64,000 nucleotides of DNA from Azospirillum thiophilum (lineage in GTDB: Bacteria > Pseudomonadota > Alphaproteobacteria > Azospirillales > Azospirillaceae). The DNA lies in assembly GCF_001305595.1 (NCBI RefSeq), contig NZ_CP012401.1:2553001-2617000 (forward strand), given 5' to 3'. This document shows positions 19,661-28,324 of this stretch, one piece after another (the first letter of the stretch is position 1; each line of letters opens with the position of its first letter). The notes beneath the pieces were generated by a model. It did no database searches. It was given only the letters and a program-made list of their open reading frames with translations, and had not been told where the DNA came from. The position numbers and the translations under genes were made by a program.

Positions 19661-21711
19661 CCGGGCAAGTGACCGAAGGGTCCGGCATCGCCGACCTGCG
19701 CCGTCGTCTGGCCGGAAGGCCGGGCGACGGCGCGCTGCTGTCCGCACTGTTCGGCGCGCTCGACCGGGCAGGGCAGGCCGGCACGCCGGAGGAGGCGGTC
19801 GCCCGCTCCAATCTCGGCGAGGCGCTGCGCCGCCAGGGCCGGCTGGCGGAGGCGGAGGCGCATCATCGCATCGCGCTGGCCTGGCTGCCGGAGTTCGGCG
19901 GCAACCATTACAATTGGGGCGTCACCCTGCAGGCGCTCGGCCGCTTGGCGGAGGCTGCGGACGCCTATGGCGAAGCGGCCCGCCTGATGCCCGGCTTCGC
20001 CCCCGCCGCCTGCAACCAGGGCGTCCTGCTGCGCGACCTCGGCCGCCTGGATGAGGCGGAGGAGCCGTTGCGCCGGTCGCTCGGCCTCGATCCGACATTG
20101 GTGCCCGCCCGGCTGGCGCTTGCTGCGCTGTACCGCGACCGCGGCGACCTGGAGCGTGCAGTCGCCGGTTTCCGTACCTGCCTGTGTCTGCGCCCCGATC
20201 TGGCCGAGGGGCAGGCCAATCTCGCCTTGGCCTTGAAGGAGCGGGCGCAGCAGGCTGGTGGAGCGCCTGAAGACGGCGGCAGCGCCATCGCCGGCTTCGA
20301 GCGCGCGCTGCGCATCGGCCTGCCCGACCCCGGCGGCGTGCTTGCCCAACTGGTGCAGCAGCGCCGGCATCTCTGCCGCTGGGACGGGTTGGGGCCGTTG
20401 TCCGACCAGCTCGTCGCCCTGGTGCGCGACGGGCGGACGCGGCAGGGGCATCCCTGGATCTTCCTGGGCGAGGGCGCCGGGCCGGAGTTGGAGCGGACCT
20501 GCGCCGAGCGCTACGCCGCCTGGAAGACCGGTGGCATCCGGCCGGCCTTTCCGCAACGCCGCAGCCGCGGTCCAAGACTGCGCATCGGCTATCTCTCCGC
20601 CGACTTCCATGAGCACGCCACCGCAATGCTGATCGCCGAACTGGTCGAGCGGCACGACCGCGGCCGGTTCGAGATCGTCGGCTGCTCGACCGGCCCCGAT
20701 GACGGCGGGCCGTTGCGGGGGCGGCTCGTCGCCGACTTCGACCGCTTCCTCGACCTGTCGGCCCTGCCGGACCAATCCGCCGCCCGCGCGATCCACGGGG
20801 CCGGCATCGACATCCTGGTCGACTTGAAGGGGCACACCCAGAATGCCCGCCCCGGCATCGCCGCCTATCGCCCCGCACCGGTTCAGGCCCAATGGCTCGG
20901 CTATCCGGGAACGCTCGGCAACCCGGCCATCGACTACGTCATCGCCGACCCGGTGGTCGCCCCCGCCGCCCACCAGCCTTTCTACAGCGAGCGCATCGTC
21001 CATCTGCCCGACAGCTACCAGCCCAACGACCGCAAGCGCATCATCGGACCGGTGCCGAGCCGCGCATCCTGCGGCCTGCCGGAGGAGGGCGTGGTTTTCT
21101 GCGCCTTCAACGCGCCCTACAAGATCGGCCCGGTGCTGTTCGGCCGCTGGTGCCGCCTGCTGGACCGGGTGCCCGGATCGGTGCTCTGGCTGCTGCACGG
21201 AGCGCCGGAAGTCGCGGTCAACCTGCGCCGCGCCGCGGTGGCGAACGGGGTCGCACCCGATCGGCTGGTCTTCGCCCCGCGCCTGCCGGGTCCGGCGCAT
21301 CTCGCGCGGCACCGCTTGGCCAACCTGTTCCTGGATTCAGGCCCCGTCGGCGCCCACACCACCGCCAGCGACGCGCTGTGGGCCGGATTGCCGGTGCTGA
21401 GCGTGCTCGGACGTTCCTTCGCCGGACGGGTCGCCGCCAGCCTGCTGCATGCAGTCGGGCTGCCGGAGCTGGCGGTGGCGGATTGGGACGCCTACGAAGC
21501 GGCCGCATGCCGCCTCGCCACCGATCCGGCGGAACTGTCGGCGCTGAAACGGCGACTGGAGGAGGGACGCCTCACCGCCCCGCTGTTCGACACCGACCGC
21601 TTCGCCAGCTCCATCGAGACGGCCTATGCCACCATGTGGGACATCCATGCGGCGGGAGCTCCGCCGCGCGGCTTCGCGGTGCCCGCACGGGATGGGGCAA
21701 GTCAGGGATAG
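19657..21711 (+). CDS. TPR protein with O-GlcNAc-transferase-like (SPINDLY/GT41) domain
   Basis: The protein has TPR repeats over about residues 35-190 and a GT41 glycosyltransferase domain over about 305-660. Catalytic-domain motifs are RIGYLSADFHEHAT, DLKGHTQNARPGI, QWLGYPGTLG, the FNAPYKIGP segment with the UDP-contact lysine, and LDSGPVGAHTTASDALWAGLP near the end. GT41 enzymes add a sugar to Ser or Thr of cytoplasmic proteins; bacterial relatives modify adhesins or flagellins, so the target here is open. The GTG at 19657 overlaps the ydbL stop by 4 bp, and a GTG at 19645 is an alternative. The last 10 bp overlap the convergent membrane-protein gene. Linkage to the ydbH operon is unusual to my knowledge. 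Confidence 0.85.
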   Translation: MTGQVTEGSGIADLRRRLAGRPGDGALLSALFGALDRAGQAGTPEEAVARSNLGEALRRQGRLAEAEAHHRIALAWLPEFGGNHYNWGVTLQALGRLAEAADAYGEAARLMPGFAPAACNQGVLLRDLGRLDEAEEPLRRSLGLDPTLVPARLALAALYRDRGDLERAVAGFRTCLCLRPDLAEGQANLALALKERAQQAGGAPEDGGSAIAGFERALRIGLPDPGGVLAQLVQQRRHLCRWDGLGPLSDQLVALVRDGRTRQGHPWIFLGEGAGPELERTCAERYAAWKTGGIRPAFPQRRSRGPRLRIGYLSADFHEHATAMLIAELVERHDRGRFEIVGCSTGPDDGGPLRGRLVADFDRFLDLSALPDQSAARAIHGAGIDILVDLKGHTQNARPGIAAYRPAPVQAQWLGYPGTLGNPAIDYVIADPVVAPAAHQPFYSERIVHLPDSYQPNDRKRIIGPVPSRASCGLPEEGVVFCAFNAPYKIGPVLFGRWCRLLDRVPGSVLWLLHGAPEVAVNLRRAAVANGVAPDRLVFAPRLPGPAHLARHRLANLFLDSGPVGAHTTASDALWAGLPVLSVLGRSFAGRVAASLLHAVGLPELAVADWDAYEAAACRLATDPAELSALKRRLEEGRLTAPLFDTDRFASSIETAYATMWDIHAAGAPPRGFAVPARDGASQG

Positions 21712-22427
21712 GCGCAGCGGTCAGCCGTGACCTCGACGAAGGAGCGCTGCGAGGCAGCGATGCTGAAGCGGTATTCGCTGTTGTCGACCACCAGCGACTG
21801 ATGCAGCGGCAGCACGCCGCTGATCGTGGTGCCCTTGCCGCCGATGCCGGTGATGCGGATCGTCACGGGCTGGCCCGGATCGAACCAGCTTTCGGGGTTG
21901 CCCTGGGCATTGTGGGCCGACTGGCCCTCGCCCGACACGGTGATGGTGCCGTTGCCGAAGGTCACGCCGCGGGCACCGCCCTTCAGCAGCGGGGTGCTGA
22001 GCGTGAAGCGCTTGGTATCGGTCGGCTGGCAGTTGCGCGGAACCTGGGCCTGGGAAATGACGAAGGCCAGGCGGTTGGCATCCAGTCCACCCTTCAGCCG
22101 TTCGGCCACCAGCTGGGCCAGCTTGGCGAGGTCGCCGGTCGGCACCTCGCGCTGCAGGCGGCCCTCCAACTCGGCGACGCGCGCCTCGGCGGTACGGGCG
22201 GCATGTTGCATCTGGCTGGCCAGCAGCTCGAGCTCCGCCTTCTGGCGGGACAGCGTCGCGATTTCCTCGCGTAGGGTCACGTCGCGGCCCTTCAACTGCT
22301 CGATGCCCATCTGGTAGGAGAAGAGCCCGACACCGAGCACGAGCGTTGCCAGCAGTCCGTACTTGATCACGCCGGCCCTCAGCCGTCGGCGATACCGTCT
22401 TTCGTAGTCGTAACGTCCCAGGGTCAT
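21702..22427 (-). CDS. Single-pass membrane protein with periplasmic coiled coil, unknown function
   Basis: The 241-residue protein has a strongly basic cytoplasmic start (YERRYRRRLR), one membrane helix (about 20-38), a coiled coil (about 42-93) and a C-terminal beta-rich domain (about 120-241) with VTIRITGIGG and SFVEVTADRC. The topology resembles small envelope or division proteins and PilO-like proteins, but I see no diagnostic motif. It lies 122 bp downstream of lptD on the same strand, so the two may share a transcript. Its 3' end overlaps the convergent glycosyltransferase gene by 10 bp. Confidence 0.6.
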   Translation of the reverse strand: MTLGRYDYERRYRRRLRAGVIKYGLLATLVLGVGLFSYQMGIEQLKGRDVTLREEIATLSRQKAELELLASQMQHAARTAEARVAELEGRLQREVPTGDLAKLAQLVAERLKGGLDANRLAFVISQAQVPRNCQPTDTKRFTLSTPLLKGGARGVTFGNGTITVSGEGQSAHNAQGNPESWFDPGQPVTIRITGIGGKGTTISGVLPLHQSLVVDNSEYRFSIAASQRSFVEVTADRCAYP

Positions 22428-22549
22428 GATGCGTCGCGGCAGGCTGTCAGGTCGGGGCGTTAATGGCTAACGGCAACGGCGAAGGGATGCAACCCCCCTG
22501 GCCGTCCGTTTCTGCCGCATCCTGCCGTCGCTCCGGTTGCGGATCGCGA

Positions 22550-24922
22550 TTACTGGTTGGACGATCCGCCGCCGAGGAAGCTGGCGTTCAGGCCGGGGCT
22601 CTTGAACTCGCCGACATTCTTGAAGACCAGACGGAAGAAGATCGTGTTCCCGTCCTTTTCCCCGGTGGTGCTGATCGTGTAATCGCGCTGCGCCACGGTC
22701 TGGAAGATCAGGCATTCGTCCGAATAGGTGAGAATCGCCACGCTGGAGCGCGGCCCCGGCTGCGGTTCCATCGCCTGGGTATGGCCGATTCCCAGGTTCC
22801 AGTAGTTGGTAAGCTGCGACGACAGGCCGAAGTTCGCCTGCTCCACCCGGTTGCGGGTGACCGCTGTGCGCGACGTGGTCTGATCGACATAGGTGTAGGC
22901 GGTTGACAGCCGCAGCAGCGGCACGCCGGCCGACGCGTTCAGCGAGTGGCGGCGCGGCTTCAAGGTTTCGTGGTCGATGCGGAAGCCGTAATTCACATCC
23001 AGCCAGTCGGCCGGCTGCAGGTCCAGCCGCCCGACATAGTCGGACACGCGGTCCTCGAGACCCGACCCGCCGGTGAAGCCGACGCTGCTGTCGGTCAGGC
23101 GATGGCTCTGGCCCAGGAACAGGCTGGCCGAGCCTTGGCTATTGCCATAGATGGCGGTACGGATGCCGTAGGTGAAGCGCATGCCGTCGTCCAGCCGGTC
23201 GATGCCGGTGAAGCGGTTCGGCTGCAGCAGGTTCACGTCGTCGAACTCGATGTCCAGGCTGTCTTCGTTCGGGAAGACCTTGGAGTTGGACAACTTGGGC
23301 GCGACGGTCAGCTGCCCGATCGGCTCGACCAGCTGCGACGAGCTTTCGCCGTAGCGGACGAACGGATAGCGCACAGTCGCCTGCCCTTGCGGGAAGAAGC
23401 GGAAGCGGCTGGCGTTGTCGTCGCCGCGCGATGACGGGTCGGCGGTGTTGAACTGCTGCGCCGTGTAGCCGGCGATCAGCACGCTGCCCGACAGGTTGGT
23501 GACGAAGCCGGCATTGGAGACGATGTTCCGTTCCCAACCCGGCTGCGCCATGATGCGCTGGGTGTCGGGTCCGCCATTCTTGAGGCGGGAGACCGCCAGC
23601 AGGCTGGTATCGAAGGACCAGCGACCGCCGAGCAGGCTCCCCGGTTCGCCCAGCGCATTGTACTGGGCGTAGGGCAGGGTGACCGGTTCGGGAATCGTGT
23701 TCCCGTAGCGCATGTCCTGGAAGCTGTAGGCGGTGACCGCCGCATAATTCCGGCCGCGGAAGCCCTCGACATAGGCTTTGCTGGTCAGATAATCCTCGCG
23801 GAAGCCGTAATAGCGCCGCAGGAAGGTCGGATCGCTCGCCCGCTTGATGTCGAAGCCGGCGCGCCACGTCTCGTCGATGTCGAACAGCCCGCGCGCTGCG
23901 ATGTAGCCGCGGTTGCGCGTTTCCTTCGGGACGGTCGTCGAGTTGGCGACGTCGCCGCGGGTGATCGCGCCCTCCAGTTCCAGCCGGCCGTTCTCGAACC
24001 GCTTGCGGTACTGGCCGCCGAGCAGCGGTCCCTCCTGCGAGTAATAATGCAGGTCGAAGGTCGCATCCTGGTCCGGTGCGATGTCCCAGTAATAATGGGT
24101 CTTGAGGATCGCGCCCATGTTGGAGTCGTTGCCGAAGGACGGCGTCAGGAAGCCGCTCTTGCGGTCGACCGACGGATCGGGATGCGACAGGTAGGGGGTG
24201 TAGCCGACGGGGATCCCGAAGATCTCCATCGTCGCGTCCTTGTAGCGGACCTCGTGCTCCTCGTTGTCGTGCACGATGCGCACGGCGCGGATCTGCCACA
24301 GCGGCGGCCGGGTCGGGTCCTCCTTGCACAGGTCGCAGGGGCTGTAGACGCCGCGGTTGATGCGCGTCAGCCGGCCCTCGCGCCGTTCACCCTCGTTGCC
24401 GGCGACACGGCCGTTGTCGGTCATCAGGACGCGGATGTTCTCGATGAACACGTCCTTCATGTCGTCGGTGAGTTCGGCGTAGTCGGCGAAGATGATGTCG
24501 CCGGACGGCTCCACCAGCCGGATCTTGCCGGTGGCGGTGACGATCTTGGTCTTCTGGTCGTAGGTGATCTTGTCGGCACGGACGCTGCGCTTGCCTTGCG
24601 CCAGTTCGACGTTGCCGCTGGCCGTGACGAGGCTGTTCACCTCGTCGAACGTCACCTGATCGGCGGTCAGCAGGACGGGATCCTGCGACGCGCGCGGCGA
24701 GCCGGTTCCGTTCGCCGCCGGGGCGGCGGCGGGCTTGGCGCCAGGGGCCTGGCCGTTGGACGGCTGGCCGTTCGACGATTGGGCATTCGCCGTGTCCGGA
24801 AGGGCCAGATCCACGGCGGCGACCCCGCACGCCACCATCAGCCCGACGATGCCGGAGCGCAGGATGGGGTTGGCGGCGGTCGGAGCTTTGGCGCGGGCGC
24901 GCCGGGAGACGTGCTTGGACAT
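22550..24922 (-). CDS. lptD: LPS-assembly outer-membrane protein LptD
   Basis: The 790-residue protein inserts lipopolysaccharide into the outer leaflet together with LptE. A signal peptide (hydrophobic 20-41, cleavage near TANA-QSS) and a Ser/Gly/Gln/Ala-rich linker lead to the OstA/LptA-like jellyroll (about 85-240, with ADQVTFDEVNSLVTASGNVEL). The OstA-C barrel covers the rest, with GIPVGYTPYLSHPDPSVDRKSG at its start. A CDLC pair near residue 195 probably takes part in disulfide bonding. The ATG at 24922 starts the signal peptide; an in-frame GTG at 25015 would add 31 residues of no family match. The surA-pdxA-ksgA genes that follow lptD in many proteobacteria are absent here. Confidence 0.92.
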   Translation of the reverse strand: MSKHVSRRARAKAPTAANPILRSGIVGLMVACGVAAVDLALPDTANAQSSNGQPSNGQAPGAKPAAAPAANGTGSPRASQDPVLLTADQVTFDEVNSLVTASGNVELAQGKRSVRADKITYDQKTKIVTATGKIRLVEPSGDIIFADYAELTDDMKDVFIENIRVLMTDNGRVAGNEGERREGRLTRINRGVYSPCDLCKEDPTRPPLWQIRAVRIVHDNEEHEVRYKDATMEIFGIPVGYTPYLSHPDPSVDRKSGFLTPSFGNDSNMGAILKTHYYWDIAPDQDATFDLHYYSQEGPLLGGQYRKRFENGRLELEGAITRGDVANSTTVPKETRNRGYIAARGLFDIDETWRAGFDIKRASDPTFLRRYYGFREDYLTSKAYVEGFRGRNYAAVTAYSFQDMRYGNTIPEPVTLPYAQYNALGEPGSLLGGRWSFDTSLLAVSRLKNGGPDTQRIMAQPGWERNIVSNAGFVTNLSGSVLIAGYTAQQFNTADPSSRGDDNASRFRFFPQGQATVRYPFVRYGESSSQLVEPIGQLTVAPKLSNSKVFPNEDSLDIEFDDVNLLQPNRFTGIDRLDDGMRFTYGIRTAIYGNSQGSASLFLGQSHRLTDSSVGFTGGSGLEDRVSDYVGRLDLQPADWLDVNYGFRIDHETLKPRRHSLNASAGVPLLRLSTAYTYVDQTTSRTAVTRNRVEQANFGLSSQLTNYWNLGIGHTQAMEPQPGPRSSVAILTYSDECLIFQTVAQRDYTISTTGEKDGNTIFFRLVFKNVGEFKSPGLNASFLGGGSSNQ

Positions 24923-25022
24923 GGCTGAACGATTGGGGGAAGCGCAAGCCCAAGTCAACGGTTTCGCAGAGCGTCGGCCGGCAATGTCATCCTGTCGCCG
25001 TCCGCCCTGTGGCACCGCAGCC

Positions 25023-25057
25023 GCAGCCCGCGCCCCGCATGCGGTGGCGCGGGCTGC
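25023..25057. terminator. 12-bp perfect hairpin after homospermidine synthase
   Basis: GCAGCCCGCGCC and GGCGCGGGCTGC are exact complements around an 11-base loop, 21 bp beyond the hss stop and upstream of lptD on the same strand. No U-tract follows, so it is an atypical terminator or a transcript-stabilising hairpin between the two genes. Confidence 0.45.
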
Positions 25058-25077
25058 GATACGTCATCCAAACTCTC

Positions 25078-26499
25078 TCAAACGACCCGGAAGTTCTTGA
25101 ACTGCCACGGATCGTCCTCGTCGATGTCCTCGGGGAACAGGACGTTGCGGTCCTGCAGCGGAGTCCAGTCGCCATAGGCGCCGATCACCTCGCCGAGATA
25201 GGGTTCGGCGATGTCCAACACCCTGCGGAAATCGACCTCGTCCGGCTCGACCACGCCCCGATTCGGATTCTCCAGCACCCAGACGATGCCGCCCAGGACG
25301 GTGGAGGTCACCTGCATCGAGGTGGCGTTGTTGTAGGGCGCCAGCCCCCGCGCCTCGTCGATCGCCAGGCGCGAGCCGTACCAGTAGGCGCCCTTCTCGT
25401 GGCCCATCAGCAGCACGCCGAGCTCGTCCATGCCGTCGGTGATCTCGTGCATCATCAGCCGCTGTTCGGCCTGGATGTTGAAGTTCTTGCCGGCCAGTTC
25501 GTGCAGCGACATCACCGCGTCGTCGCAGGGGTGATAGGCATAGTGGCAGGTCGGGCGGTAGACGACGCGGTCGCCCTCGCGCACCGTGAAATAGTCGGAG
25601 ATCGAGATCGCTTCGCTGTGGGTGATCAGGAAGCCGTGGAACGGCCCCTCCAGCGGAGTCCAGGTGCGCACGCGGGTGGCGGCGCCCGGCCGCATCAGAT
25701 AGATGGCGGAGCCGCAGCCGAACTCGTGCCGGCGGCCGTCGTCGGGCAGCTGCTTCTCGTGCGTGCCCCAGCCAAGTTCGGCCGGCTGGCAGCCTTCGCT
25801 GACGAATCCGTCGATCGACCAGGTGTTGACGAACTCGCCGATGCGCTTGGGCTGGTTCGAGACCTGGGTGTCGCGCTCGGCGACATGGATGGTCTTGACG
25901 CCGAGCCGCTGCGCCAGCCGTGCCCAGCCGTCGCGGTCGGTCGGCACGTCGGTCACGACCCCGGTGTCGGCGGCGACGTTCAGCAGCGCCTGCTTGACGA
26001 AATGCGACACCAGCCCTGGATTCGCTCCATGGGTGATCAGCGCGGTCGGCCCGCCTTCGAAACGGCGGCGCAGGGCCAGCGCCGTTTCGCGCAGCGCATA
26101 GTTCGAGCGCAGCGACGGCGACAGGCTGGAATCGGTGTAGCCGCCGGCCCACGGCTCGGTGCAGGTGTCGGTGTAGAAGGCGCCGACCCGCTGGCAGAAT
26201 TCGATCAGCGCGATCGACGACACGTCGACCGACAGGTTGACCAGGAAATCGCCACGGTCGATCAGCGGCTTCAGCACCTGGAAGAAATTATCGTTGTCGA
26301 GCGGGTTGTTGTGGAAGGCGACGCCATACAGCTCCGCCTCCTCCCGCCCGCGCTCCTCGGCGGTGACGATGGTGATCCGGTCGGCGGTAAGTCCGTCGAT
26401 GTGACGCAACAGCAGTGGCAAGACACCCTGGCCGATCGAACCGAATCCAATGATGACCATGCGGCCTGTGAACGTACAGAGCTTCGTGTCCAGGGCCAT
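25078..26499 (-). CDS. hss: Homospermidine synthase
   Basis: The 473-residue NAD-dependent enzyme makes sym-homospermidine from two putrescines, or from spermidine plus putrescine, in the cytoplasm. The N-terminal Rossmann fold shows VVIIGFGSIGQG-like glycine residues near 15-25, and further family stretches are ITHGANPGLVSHFVKQAL near 160 and CHYAYHPCDDAVMSLHEL near 315. Length matches the bacterial family. The ATG at 26499 has GGGAG ten bases upstream. The decarboxylase immediately upstream on the same strand would supply its putrescine, so the pair forms a short homospermidine pathway. The two genes are 161 bp apart and could share a transcript or have separate starts. Confidence 0.93.
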   Translation of the reverse strand: MALDTKLCTFTGRMVIIGFGSIGQGVLPLLLRHIDGLTADRITIVTAEERGREEAELYGVAFHNNPLDNDNFFQVLKPLIDRGDFLVNLSVDVSSIALIEFCQRVGAFYTDTCTEPWAGGYTDSSLSPSLRSNYALRETALALRRRFEGGPTALITHGANPGLVSHFVKQALLNVAADTGVVTDVPTDRDGWARLAQRLGVKTIHVAERDTQVSNQPKRIGEFVNTWSIDGFVSEGCQPAELGWGTHEKQLPDDGRRHEFGCGSAIYLMRPGAATRVRTWTPLEGPFHGFLITHSEAISISDYFTVREGDRVVYRPTCHYAYHPCDDAVMSLHELAGKNFNIQAEQRLMMHEITDGMDELGVLLMGHEKGAYWYGSRLAIDEARGLAPYNNATSMQVTSTVLGGIVWVLENPNRGVVEPDEVDFRRVLDIAEPYLGEVIGAYGDWTPLQDRNVLFPEDIDEDDPWQFKNFRVV

Positions 26500-26628
26500 G
26501 ATGTTTTGTCTCCCCGAGGTAGTTTAGGCCAACGACATAAGCCGACGCACTCGCCTCTTCGATAAAAAGGGGGCGAGCTGCGCCGGGCCGGTGAATGTTA
26601 CGGGTGTCTTTACGCTTTATCCACAGAT

Positions 26629-26661
26629 TCCGGCTTTTCCGCTGACTCCGGCTTTTCCGCT
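26629..26661. repeat. Two tandem copies of an 18-bp unit at the end of the decarboxylase gene
   Basis: The 15-base core TCCGGCTTTTCCGCT occurs at 26629-26643 and 26647-26661, a period of 18 bp. The second copy abuts the decarboxylase stop codon. It may be a recent small duplication. Confidence 0.6.
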
Positions 26662-27947
26662 CAGGCGGCGCAGGACTGCAGACGGTAGCCGGGCGTGGCC
26701 AACAGCGGCGCGTCCGACACCTCGACGATGCGCGCCTGATCGAAGCCGTTGAAGGCGGTGCGCAGACAGGAGCCGTAGGCGCCGAGCTGCCCTAGCTCGA
26801 TCCAGTCGCCGGCCTTGATGTCGGCCGGCAGGTGGAACGGGCCGTTCATCCGATCGGCGCTGTCGCAGGTCGGGCCGTAGAAGCTGAACGCCTCCTCGCC
26901 AGCGTCGGACATCGCCTCGAACGGACGGATCAGCCGCGCCGGGAAGCGGAATCCCGGCACGCCAGCGTCCGACAGCCCACCATAGACGCCGTCGTTGATG
27001 AACAGTTCGCCGCCCCGCCGCTTGACCACCTGCACCACCAGCGAGACGCCGGGGGCGACCAGGGCGCGGCCCGGCTCGCACCACAGGCGGCAGCTTGCGG
27101 GCAGGTCGAGCGCCGAGACGCCGCGGGCGATGGCGGCCATGAAGTCACCGAGCGGCGGCGGGGTGACACCCGGATAGGACACCGGGAAGCCGCCGCCGAC
27201 ATCCAGCACGTCGATGGCGACGCCGCTGTCGGCGATGACCCGGCCGGCCAGCGCGATGGCGCGCTCGTAGGCCGACGGATCGAGCATCTGCGAGCCGACA
27301 TGGAAGGACAGCCCGACCTTCGGCGCCACCGCGCGGACCTCGCGCAGCAGGTCCGCCGCGTCGGCCATGGCGGCGCCGAACTTGCCGGACAGGTCGTAGA
27401 CGGCATTGCCCTTCGGCAGTGCCAGACGCACGACGAGGCCGAGGTTGGCGGCGTTGTCCGTCTCCTCCAGGATCTTGGCCAGCTCCTCGCGGCTGTCGAG
27501 CACGAAGTCACGCACGCCATATTGACGATAGGCGTTGCGGATCGCCTGCCGGCCCTTCACCGGATGCATGTAATGCAGCACGGCGTCGGGAAACATCTGG
27601 CGGATCAGCCGGATCTCGCCGGGCGAGGCGACGTCGAAATGGCGCACGCCGCCGGCCCACAGCGCGCGCAGCACCGCCGGTTCCGGATTGCACTTCACGG
27701 CATAGAGCACGTCGCCGCCGCGGGCCGACGCGTCGGTCGCCTCGCCGAAGGCGGCGAGGAAGCTGCCGGCGGTGTCAGCCAGCACGCCGGGGCGGATGCA
27801 GTGCATCGGCTCTTCCGGCCGGTGCAGGGCGACCGCCTGGGCGACGGTCGAGCGGCGGCCGCTGCCGGACAGCGAAACGGCGCTGCTGTCGTTCATGCCG
27901 ACGCGGCGGAGCGGGGTGACGGCGGAACGGGAACGCAGGAAACCCAT
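26661..27947 (-). CDS. PLP-dependent ornithine/diamino-acid decarboxylase (fold type III)
   Basis: The 428-residue enzyme of the eukaryotic-type ODC/DAP-decarboxylase family removes the carboxylate of ornithine (or lysine or arginine) to give a polyamine precursor. K85 in YAVKCNP is the PLP Schiff-base lysine, GGGFP (251-255) and EPGR (291-294) bind the phosphate, and C361 in YGPTCDS is the cross-subunit active-site cysteine. Length and motif set fit ODC better than DAP decarboxylase, and the hss gene downstream favours putrescine as product. The ATG at 27947 has GGAG eight bases upstream; an internal ATG at 27896 is less likely. A structured leader RNA precedes it, see 27948-28319. Confidence 0.9.
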   Translation of the reverse strand: MGFLRSRSAVTPLRRVGMNDSSAVSLSGSGRRSTVAQAVALHRPEEPMHCIRPGVLADTAGSFLAAFGEATDASARGGDVLYAVKCNPEPAVLRALWAGGVRHFDVASPGEIRLIRQMFPDAVLHYMHPVKGRQAIRNAYRQYGVRDFVLDSREELAKILEETDNAANLGLVVRLALPKGNAVYDLSGKFGAAMADAADLLREVRAVAPKVGLSFHVGSQMLDPSAYERAIALAGRVIADSGVAIDVLDVGGGFPVSYPGVTPPPLGDFMAAIARGVSALDLPASCRLWCEPGRALVAPGVSLVVQVVKRRGGELFINDGVYGGLSDAGVPGFRFPARLIRPFEAMSDAGEEAFSFYGPTCDSADRMNGPFHLPADIKAGDWIELGQLGAYGSCLRTAFNGFDQARIVEVSDAPLLATPGYRLQSCAA

Positions 27948-28098
27948 GGCGCACTCCTATCCCCGGGCCGCGGCATGCAAGCCGGCCCGGTGAGCAGACG
28001 GCGACCCCAGGCCACGCAGGCAACGCACAGCACAAGGCTGGAGCGCTGGTTGGGCAGCAGGATCGTCGATCGTTCGAATTTGGGAAGGGGGGAGACGG

Positions 28099-28124
28099 AA
28101 AAAGCCGGTGCGAGCAGCGGCCCC
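28099..28124 (-). terminator. Candidate attenuator terminator in the decarboxylase leader
   Basis: On the minus strand a G+C-rich stem (GGGCCG pairing with CGGCTT, two G-U pairs) encloses a 10-base loop and runs into TTTTT. It lies about 150 bases before the decarboxylase start. A competing 7-bp pair joins 28159-28165 to 28103-28109, which uses the same 3' arm. Premature termination is predicted, not shown. Confidence 0.5.
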
Positions 28125-28171
28125 GGGCTGTGAAGCTCCAGGCAACGGCGCGTCGTTTACCGGCTATAGGG

Positions 28172-28207
28172 CTACCGTCTCACAGCCCCACCGTGGGCAG
28201 CGTACAT
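28172..28207 (-). CDS. Leader peptide uORF, 11 residues (MYAAHGGAVRR)
   Basis: An ATG at 28207 opens an 11-codon frame ending in a TAG at 28172-28174. GGAGG lies five bases before the ATG, one of the better Shine-Dalgarno sites in the window. The last two codons are AGA and CGG for Arg-Arg, and AGA should be rare in this G+C-rich genome. The bases encoding its last codons pair with a downstream leader segment (28125-28133), so ribosome position could change the fold. In gammaproteobacteria the SpeFL leader peptide senses ornithine before speF; a similar role here is inference, since the peptide itself is not similar in length. Confidence 0.55.
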   Translation of the reverse strand: MYAAHGGAVRR

Positions 28208-28324
28208 ACTGACCTCCCTCTCGGGACCGACCCACTGGAATGGCCGGTTCTTCCAAAAAGGACGCGGTACGTCGTAGCATAACCACAGAGGGCCATAGGC
28301 ACGTGCGGGTGCGTCGTGCCGATT

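Larger units (their letters stand above)
27948..28319 (-). ncRNA. Structured 5' leader of the ornithine decarboxylase mRNA, with uORF and candidate attenuator
   Basis: Read on the minus strand, the 372 bases between the candidate promoter and the decarboxylase ATG hold no long gene but clear RNA structure. In order they are: a 5' stem GGCACG/CGTGCC near 28320; a GAGA-tetraloop hairpin (28215-28226); an 11-codon ORF (28172-28207); a 9-bp long-range pair between the uORF end (28180-28188) and 28125-28133; and a hairpin with U5 (28099-28124). Alphaproteobacteria are known to carry a conserved RNA called the speF motif before ornithine decarboxylase genes, and this leader has the right position. 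I could not test the match, so the identity is inference. Confidence 0.6.

Noticed and set aside
28040-28100. Possible tRNA T-arm (GTTCGAATTTGG) in the leader of the decarboxylase
   Set aside because: No acceptor stem, anticodon arm or D-arm can be built around it, so it is not a tRNA gene.
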